64,000 nt of DNA. It comes from Nymphaea colorata. Its lineage: Eukaryota; Streptophyta; Magnoliopsida; Nymphaeales; Nymphaeaceae. Position numbers and translations under genes: made by a program. The stretch spans positions 14,176,854-14,240,853 of the forward strand of contig NC_045147.1 in assembly GCF_008831285.2 (NCBI RefSeq). Direction: 5' to 3'. The notes below the pieces were generated by a model. The model did no database searches and was not told where the DNA came from. It saw only the letters and a program-made list of their open reading frames with translations. Shown here piece by piece: positions 60,001 to 64,000 of this stretch (positions within the stretch are counted from its first letter, which is position 1; the number at the start of each line of letters is the position of its first letter).

Positions 60001-61818
60001 GTATTCCATCATACAGTGTGGCCAACCAGTGAGAGGCCAAGGCCTTGCTGCCCAGATCTCAATTATGGAACAAATTCTCTTACCAGGCCAATTCACAAGT
60101 CCATCGGGCTGGCAAAATCTAGCACAAGCAGGTGTTCCCCTATGCGAGGTGAAGGAAGTCATGGACACAGCTGAAGGTCACATTTCCCGATCCATCAACA
60201 TTCCTATGTTGCCTAGTGAAAGTAAGCCGTTCGGGAACTGAAAGTCAGCAGTTAATTGTCTAGTCATCAACTATGCAGGCTAGTCCAATTGCCAAGGTCA
60301 CCCAACCAGTGACCTTGGACTATGCAGTTGACCGACAATCTAACCAACTTCTTGACTATGCTGCCAACTAGTTAATCAGTTAGGTTCTATTTCAACTGTA
60401 AGACATCCAGTAGGCAATGATCATCAATAAGTACTGTAGAAATAAGGAGTTACCCTACCACAAGATACGAATGTAATTTGTGGCAGCTAAAAGCATGCCA
60501 AACACAATCTTAACACTTAACAGTATTAAGCATAGTTAGTAGGAACGGTTTCCTTGCTATAAAATTTGCTCCCCATTTCCAATTCACTTTTTCCCACTTC
60601 CATGGATCCTACAACAGATGCTAATGTAATATTTCTCAAACCGTGTGTTCTCCCTCTTGTACTTTACATACCCCATCCTTCTCATCTACTGGTAGGCTGG
60701 TAGCTAAGGTTTCAGCTTTATGCTTGCCCATGATTGATTTCAATCCTCACCCACCCTGTCACCGACCAACATTAGCCTGAATGCTTCAGTAGGACAAATG
60801 AAAGCATCTCACCTCCAGTAAATTAGTAATTATGAGGGAGAGGGAGTGCCCACCAAGGTTCACTTTTAGAACTCTGGACTTATCCTTTTCTCTCTGAAGA
60901 GGATACCTAAGTTGTCCACCACATGCAGCTAACTACAGGAACTTTCCTATTTCACGTCAAATGAACCTATTGCCTAATAAGTAGAGTGGGACAGTCTTCT
61001 GTTCCTTCAAGAGCTGGCTACCACAAACGATGCAACGGTCTATAGGAAAACTAAGTTTGGGAAAATTTGGTCTACCAACTTCATTTTCCGAGCTACAGAG
61101 TCCAGGAGGGACCAGCAGGCCATTCCCCGAAGACTAATTACATACCAGGTGCCAATAGCGACTGGTGGTGTCCGAGACAGTGAGATGATCCATTTAGCAC
61201 GTCCATTCGTACACTGTTAGCGCAACAAACGTCTACTATATCAAGACGGTAGCTACGTGAGCTAAAGAATGAAAATGATATTTAGCATTTCGAAACAATC
61301 ATTCCTAAAAACCTACAATCACCTCTACTGAAGTATGACGGTTTCTTAGACAAAAATTAAGCAGAGAAAGCAGAACCGAGCAGCATTAAATCGCTCAAGG
61401 ACACGTCCAATTACAAACAAAACCCTAGAACTTCGCAACTGAACACAATTATTTTTTTACTTAATGTAAAACCTGACGAAGCTTCTCTGATCACCGCCGT
61501 CAAAGACCACGAATAAAAAACAAGTACGTGAAATCTTGTATAAGAAACAAAATTCTTTTAGGACATGTCACCAAAAACTCAACGACTGAAACTCAAGAAC
61601 CAAACGCGAGTCACTTAAACTCACCAGACAAGGTAAACAGGCAGATCACCGACGACAGCGTAGCCAGCAGCATTCTCCGTCGTAGGAGCGCAAGGCTCGC
61701 CAGAATCTTCGGCGGAAGAAGGGACAGTGACGTCGACCCACTGAACGGAGTCGCTACCGATGACTGGAACTTCCACGAATCTGACGACGGGAGCGGCCGG
61801 TTCTGCCGCTGTAGACAT
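33950..61818 (-). CDS. NUP160: nuclear pore complex protein NUP160 (SAR1)
   Basis: Twenty-six exons on minus join in phase to 1525 codons, close to the roughly 1500 of Arabidopsis NUP160 (At1g33410). Exons: 61818-61625, 59307-59175, 59058-58794, 58332-58275, 51512-51355, 50824-50739, 49876-49784, 49578-49484, 46227-46107, 44923-44744, 44654-43800, 42694-42532, 42289-42012, 41920-41736, 39737-39667, 39238-38898, 37843-37775, 37683-37365, 37231-37106, 36716-36608, 36501-36451, 36317-36182, 34791-34684, 34599-34459, 34260-34087, 34018-33950. Residues 1 to about 430 form the beta-propeller ([30 protein letters not shown]); the rest is an alpha-helical solenoid with conserved words such as [30 protein letters not shown] and HMVDQCDKL. 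The protein is a scaffold subunit of the Nup107-160 Y-complex, needed for mRNA export and auxin and cold responses in Arabidopsis. Intron 4 holds an antisense copia element; intron 5 seems to have a GC donor. Exon 25 could read through to a stop after Gln-Val, but splicing to exon 26 restores the conserved tail. Confidence 0.96.
35404..35712. repeat. dispersed repeat copy A with (TA)n core, NUP160 intron 22
   Basis: The block starts near GGGTACTTGGACACACTT, passes through an AT-rich body containing CTGTTTTTGAGAGTTA, then a (TA)n run at 35599-35639, and ends with CATGTACCCGTACACATGTG. The same order of words occurs at 48160-48433, where the core is (TG)n. No coding potential. The class of element is unknown. 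Confidence 0.75.
35599..35639. repeat. microsatellite (TA)n
   Basis: About 20 TA units form the core of dispersed repeat copy A. Confidence 0.95.
38075..38142. repeat. compound microsatellite (TG)n(GA)n, NUP160 intron 16
   Basis: A TG run leads into GA runs separated by AGACAGACAGAAAG. Confidence 0.9.
38798..38871. repeat. tandem duplication, 37-bp unit, NUP160 intron 16
   Basis: Two adjacent 37-bp units that include GAATGCATACAGTTTTTCTC differ at one position by eye. The second unit ends 26 bp before the exon 16 donor junction (38898) on the plus coordinate scale. Confidence 0.9.
40154..40316. repeat. two neighbouring tandem duplications, NUP160 intron 14
   Basis: A 43-bp unit containing CAATGTAGAGTATAAGCAC is repeated twice (40154 and 40197). 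It is followed at once by a 41-bp unit containing CTACGATGTATACAATAATG, also repeated twice (starting 40235 and 40276). Each pair is nearly identical. Confidence 0.9.
41380..41406. repeat. microsatellite (GA)n, NUP160 intron 14
   Basis: An uninterrupted run of about 13 AG units. A (TG)n run lies nearby at about 41184-41206. Confidence 0.9.
45440..45770. repeat. repeat-rich block in NUP160 intron 9, partly related to the dispersed repeat
   Basis: The left part (GGGTATCGGGATATTGG, then GACAATTTTAAAAATTG) looks like the reverse complement of the end of the dispersed repeat seen at 48100-48130. A (TG)n run follows at about 45543-45562. After this come irregular tandem units of about 30 bp containing ATATGCAAAAGCC and AAATTCCACAAA. 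Open frames on both strands here arise from the repeats. Confidence 0.6.
47234..48165. repeat. repeat-flanked GC-richer insertion in NUP160 intron 8, dispersed repeat copy C
   Basis: The left edge (GGGTACTTGGACATACTT, 47263) matches the head of dispersed repeat copy A. The right edge holds (AT)n(GT)n and CCATACCCGTACCCGCACTC. Between them lies about 700 bp of GC-richer DNA with a frame open on + from 47234 to 48100. Its translation has no recognisable domain and ends in Tyr-Ile and Cys-Val microsatellite repeats, so I do not call a gene. It may be an element with internal sequence of which copies A and B are deletion derivatives. Confidence 0.5.
48009..48067. repeat. microsatellite (AT)n(GT)n
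   Basis: A short AT run preceded by ACAT units passes into about 22 GT units. Confidence 0.95.
48160..48433. repeat. dispersed repeat copy B with (TG)n core, NUP160 intron 8
   Basis: The words TTTTTAGATC(A/G)AAACTGAT, CTGTTTTTAGAGTTA and CAACATATAATG occur in the same order and spacing as in copy A (35404-35712). A (TG)n run (48331-48360) replaces the (TA)n core. It ends with CCCGTGCCCATGTGACTTA. Confidence 0.75.
51353..51354 (-). other. non-canonical GC splice donor of NUP160 intron 5
   Basis: Exon 5 must end in phase 1 to join exon 6 (acceptor ending 50825). The junction GATTGCAG|GCAATTC gives an Ala-Gly followed by [12 protein letters not shown], which aligns with no gap to the Arabidopsis segment AGATFVKLWVGEAN as I remember it. 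The GT candidates downstream (51315 to 51330 region) would insert 10 or more residues or break phase. GC-AG introns usually have AG before the GC, as here. Confidence 0.75.
51775..51825. repeat. tandem duplication, 26-bp unit, NUP160 intron 4
   Basis: AACTGACATGATAACCACCT and the bases after it are repeated at once with a single base change. Confidence 0.85.
52160..52164 (+). repeat. target-site duplication, left copy (GTCGA)
   Basis: GTCGA stands directly before the TG of the left LTR and again directly after the right LTR (57797-57801). Five bases is the usual length for Ty1/copia elements. Confidence 0.92.
52165..52404 (+). repeat. 5' LTR of the copia element
   Basis: It starts TGTTGACGGATC and ends TTCTACA, keeping the canonical TG...CA ends. 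It contains a short GA run (52278-52289) and TGTAAACCCTAAT. The R and U5 limits cannot be set by eye. Confidence 0.96.
52405..52416 (+). other. primer binding site (initiator tRNA-Met type)
   Basis: TGGTATCAAAGT directly follows the 5' LTR. It is complementary to the 3' end of plant initiator tRNA-Met except for a substitution (TGGTATCAGAGC is usual). Confidence 0.88.
52858..54156 (+). pseudogene. copia gag, interrupted and internally duplicated
   Basis: The frame opens at ATG 52858 ([11 protein letters not shown]) and contains the UBN2-like gag region with [13 protein letters not shown]. It is broken by a TGA at 53014, a frameshift near 53290 and another near 53550. The nucleic-acid-binding zinc knuckle (C-X2-C-X4-H-X4-[15 protein letters not shown]) is present twice, near 53627-53668 and 54006-54047. 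This is because about 380 bp (53361-53740) is repeated in tandem at 53744-54120, with small indels that put the two knuckles in different frames. A TAA follows at 54154. Confidence 0.9.
53361..54120 (+). repeat. 380-bp tandem duplication inside gag
   Basis: GACCAGATGCAGTATATGGC begins both copies (53361 and 53744) and GAAGCTTGTTTTGAATGCAA ends both. The copies differ at few positions and by small indels (AACTCTGACGAATC against AACACGAATC, one extra G at GGGGGATCC). Confidence 0.93.
54181..57560 (+). pseudogene. copia pol (protease, integrase, reverse transcriptase, RNase H), interrupted
   Basis: Domains in copia order: aspartic protease with Asp-Ser-Gly-Ala at 54292; integrase zinc region HERLGH...CDVC near 54703-54805; integrase catalytic core with the first Asp in IHSDVWG near 54874, the second in FRSDNAREY near 55061 and the Glu in GVAERKNR near 55170; reverse transcriptase with TWEVVEIP near 56145 and the catalytic YVDD at 56625-56636; RNase H with DADW near 57123 and AKAEY near 57244. 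It is broken by stops at 54700, 55249, 55687 and 56568 and a frameshift near 56285. The final TGA (57558-57560) lies in the first bases of the 3' LTR. It cannot give an intact polyprotein. Confidence 0.94.
57543..57554 (+). other. polypurine tract of the copia element
   Basis: TTGAGGGGGAG stands directly before the 3' LTR, where plus-strand DNA synthesis would be primed. Confidence 0.85.
57555..57796 (+). repeat. 3' LTR of the copia element
   Basis: It starts TGTTGACGGATC and ends TTCTATA; the last-but-one base of the usual CA end is mutated. It is two bases longer than the 5' LTR because of one extra GA. Confidence 0.96.
57797..57801 (+). repeat. target-site duplication, right copy (GTCGA)
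   Basis: An exact copy of 52160-52164. Confidence 0.92.
59308..61624. other. NUP160 intron 1 (2.3 kb), contents
   Basis: No gene is recognised. A slightly GC-richer patch at about 59985-60240 gives short frames on both strands without a known domain. The stretch 60240-60400 is rich in GACT and GTCA words and contains the inverted repeat at 60292-60318. Confidence 0.5.
60292..60318. repeat. inverted repeat, 10-bp arms, 7-bp loop, NUP160 intron 1
   Basis: CCAAGGTCAC, seven bases, then GTGACCTTGG, a perfect pair. Confidence 0.85.
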
Positions 61819-62255
61819 GATCGGAAGACGAAACGCGACGACTCCCCTTGGAATTGACGGGAAGCTACCGCCGGAACCAGCACGGTCGCCCAAAAATCTT
61901 GAGAGTGTCGACGGAGAGAGGGGCCCTGAACGTCTCCCTTTTTCGTGTGATGGGGGGAAGAGAGAAATGGCGAATTATGGCGCCAAAACGGAGCCTAGGG
62001 TTTCAGATTTATGGACCACGATCCAAGGTTCGAAACTAGCTTTACTTGGAGTGGCCCTGTGCGGCTGGATCTGGGTCAATTAAATCGGTTCAGAAATAAC
62101 CGACCCGTTTCTGGGACGGATTTGTGGGAGGAAGGTGGAGAGAGCCCAGTTCCTCCAGTTGCCGCCACTTCCGACCCTCCCATTGCCGCTCAGTCCACTC
62201 TCAAAGGACAGAAATCCTAGAAGCCCGGGAAGAGAGGAAGGAGAGAAAGAGAGTC
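61819..62255. promoter_or_regulatory. shared upstream region of NUP160 and the PPR gene
   Basis: Only 437 bp separate the NUP160 start codon (61818, minus) from the PPR start codon (62256, plus), so both leaders and core promoters must share this DNA. It is moderately GC-rich with no clear TATA box on either strand, as is common for broadly expressed plant genes. Two small in-frame ATGs upstream of each start (61893 minus, 62124 plus) are not supported by homology. Confidence 0.7.
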
Positions 62256-63860
62256 ATGCCCCCGCCGAAGCTCTACCGGCAGCATCTTCACTCCTTCTCG
62301 ACTAAGCGGCTCATCCATGCCGTCTCCGTCGACGTCCCCGACCTCCTTAGCGCCCCGAATTTGGACGCCTTCACCGTCACTCCTCCCATCTCCGGCTGGC
62401 CCTCCCGCCTCACCCCACGCCGCCTCGTTCGCATGATAACTGGCCAGCAGAACGTCGATCTCGCCCTCCAGATGTTCGACTACGCCGGCAAATATCACAA
62501 GGGCTTCTCGCACACCCCCGAGACCTACTCCGCTATGATCGAACGCCTCGCCCGTGCCCGCGAATTCGATGCTATGGAGTCCCTCTTCCGGAAAATGCAG
62601 CCCGACGGCGTCCGCTGCGGCGAGCTCGCCTTCATCATCGCTATCCGCAACTACGGTTTTGCGAACCGGCCGCTGCCGGCCGTCCGGTGCTTCCTCCGCA
62701 TGCCGGCGTTCGGCGTTGGCCGCTCCGTCCGATCCTTCAACACCCTCCTCAACGCCATGGTCCAAACGAAGCGATTCGACCTCGCTCACTTCCTCTACAA
62801 GAATGCCTGCAAATTGGGAATCATCCCTAACGTCTTCTCCTGCAACATTCTGATCAAGGCCCTCTGCAAGATGAATGATGTAACCGCCGCGCTCAAGGTC
62901 ATGGAGGAGATGCCGCAGCAAGGGTTCGTTCCCAATCCAGTCACCTACACGACAGTCCTCGGGGCCCTCTGCGCCTCCGGCGATCTATGGAAGGCCAGGG
63001 AGATCTTCAACGAGATACGCAGCAAAGGATGGGTTCTTGACGCTATCAGCTACACCGTTTTGATCGATGGGTATTGCAGGAACGGCAGATTGATCGATGG
63101 CGTGAAGCTTATGGACGATATGGAAGAGAATGGTGTCCGTCCCAACGACGTTACGTACAGCGTCGTGATCGAAGCGCTCTGCATGGAAGAAAAATCTGGG
63201 GAGGCTCTGAATCTACTGAACGATATGCTTGAGAGGAGGTTTCTGCCTTCGTCATCCTTGTGCTGTAAGGTTATAGATTTGTTGTGTCATAAGGGGAAGG
63301 TGGACGAGGCATCGGCATTGTGGAAAAGACTATTGAAGAAGAATTGCACGCCGGACAATGCTATCTCCAGCACGCTCATATATTGGCTGTGTAAGCATGG
63401 GAAACACAGAGAAGCGAAAAAGCTTTTCGATGAATTCGAGCGAGGATCGATCCCGAACATTGTCACATATAACGCCTTGATTTCAGGGATGTGTGAGAAT
63501 GGAGAATTGCAGGAAGCAGGGAGATTGTGGGACGATATGATCGATAAGGGGTGCCCTCCAAATGTCCATACATACAACACACTGATCGGGGGTTTCTGTA
63601 AATCCGGCAGAGCAGATGAAGGTATTAAGCTGTTGGAGGAGATGATTGAGAAGGAATGTGCGCCGAACAGGTTTACCTTTGCTGTGCTGCTTGATGGTTT
63701 TCTTGGGAAGGGCATGGAGGAGAGGATCACAGATGTTCTTATGGCTACATTGAGTAGAGGAATTCTTCTTGATATTGATTCATGGAGGGTATTCGTGACC
63801 AAGGTTGTTGATGGGTCTGAGGATTGGAGGCATACTCTCGATGGTATCGTGAGGCTTTGA
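62256..63860 (+). CDS. P-class pentatricopeptide repeat protein (At5g16420-like), probably mitochondrial
   Basis: An intronless frame of 534 codons encodes an organellar RNA-binding protein. The N-terminus (MPPPKLYRQHLHSFSTKRL) is basic, rich in Ser/Arg and poor in acid, as expected of a mitochondrial targeting peptide. From about residue 86 there are 11 full PPR motifs of 34-35 residues and a partial twelfth, for example PNVFSCNILIKALCKMNDV and PNIVTYNALISGMCENGEL. No E, E+ or DYW extension follows, so it is a P-class protein of the kind that stabilises, processes or helps translate specific organelle RNAs. The pre-repeat words TVTPPISGWPSRLTPRRLV and MITGQQNVDLALQMF match Arabidopsis At5g16420 (535 residues) as I remember it. 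The target RNA is unknown. The frame is open 44 codons further upstream to 62124, but that part overlaps the shared promoter region and lacks homology. The 5' half is strongly GC-rich, the 3' half much less so. Confidence 0.95.
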   Translation: MPPPKLYRQHLHSFSTKRLIHAVSVDVPDLLSAPNLDAFTVTPPISGWPSRLTPRRLVRMITGQQNVDLALQMFDYAGKYHKGFSHTPETYSAMIERLARAREFDAMESLFRKMQPDGVRCGELAFIIAIRNYGFANRPLPAVRCFLRMPAFGVGRSVRSFNTLLNAMVQTKRFDLAHFLYKNACKLGIIPNVFSCNILIKALCKMNDVTAALKVMEEMPQQGFVPNPVTYTTVLGALCASGDLWKAREIFNEIRSKGWVLDAISYTVLIDGYCRNGRLIDGVKLMDDMEENGVRPNDVTYSVVIEALCMEEKSGEALNLLNDMLERRFLPSSSLCCKVIDLLCHKGKVDEASALWKRLLKKNCTPDNAISSTLIYWLCKHGKHREAKKLFDEFERGSIPNIVTYNALISGMCENGELQEAGRLWDDMIDKGCPPNVHTYNTLIGGFCKSGRADEGIKLLEEMIEKECAPNRFTFAVLLDGFLGKGMEERITDVLMATLSRGILLDIDSWRVFVTKVVDGSEDWRHTLDGIVRL

Positions 63861-64000
63861 TTGCAAGCATAATATGTTTGGAAGCTCTATTTTACTAACT
63901 GACCTCCATGAAAATGGACAAACTGAGGTCTCAACCGTGAAAGAGATCATAACGCTCATATCCGATCGCATGGGAGAACTCATAGATTCTTTTGAGTGAA

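Noticed and set aside
59983-60241. Possible coding fragment in NUP160 intron 1
   Set aside because: Frames on both strands are short, have no known motif and lack splice sites; the slight GC rise alone is not enough.
62124-62255. Longer PPR start at 62124
   Set aside because: The extra 44 residues lie in the shared promoter region and lack homology; the start at 62256 gives a length equal to the Arabidopsis relative.
62217-62921. 234-codon open frame on minus opposite the PPR gene
   Set aside because: It mirrors a GC-rich coding strand; codon bias of the real gene keeps the opposite strand open. Its composition (Glu/Gly/Val/Asp-rich) has no known domain.

Overview
This 64 kb window is nuclear DNA of a flowering plant. 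The protein-coding genes are split by many GT-AG introns, the spacers are AT-rich and full of (TA)n, (GA)n and (TG)n microsatellites, and every recognised protein has its best remembered match in Arabidopsis. The PPR gene has a strongly GC-rich 5' half that declines towards the stop, as is common in monocots and some early-diverging angiosperms, but I cannot name a species. No prokaryotic features, operons or CRISPR arrays are present.

Layout: 1-9050 is spacer with microsatellites, a perfect 26-nt palindrome (8097-8122) and a possible gene relic with well-formed splice signals (about 4920-5720). A single-exon trihelix transcription factor lies on + at 10201-11610, with a long 5' leader that probably contains an intron. 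11890-15845 is spacer with a short tandem duplication and a second possible gene fragment (about 13467-13913, minus). A ten-exon TMEM120/TMPIT-like membrane protein is on minus (16210-23044). 23300-27690 is spacer with a decayed organelle-type tRNA-Asn relic. A five-exon Golgi methyltransferase of the PMT17/PMT18 type is on minus (27935-31225). NUP160/SAR1, the scaffold nucleoporin, fills 33950-61818 on minus in 26 exons, all of which I could place with matching phase (1525 codons). A P-class PPR gene on + (62256-63860) stands head to head with NUP160 across 437 bp.

NUP160 is stretched by large introns. Intron 4 holds a 5.6 kb Ty1/copia retrotransposon (52165-57796) in the opposite orientation, with a 5-bp target duplication, two diverged LTRs, broken gag and pol frames, and a 380-bp tandem duplication of the zinc-knuckle region of gag. 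Other introns hold copies of a short dispersed repeat with a microsatellite core and several young tandem duplications. Intron 5 appears to use a GC rather than a GT donor.

The genes do not form a pathway. TMEM120, PMT17/18 and NUP160 are, from memory, also close together on Arabidopsis chromosome 1 (with a TMEM120-PMT17 pair on chromosome 4), so this looks like an old conserved block. I found no convincing undescribed biological system; the most useful observations concern gene structure, the nested element, conserved gene order and repeat history.
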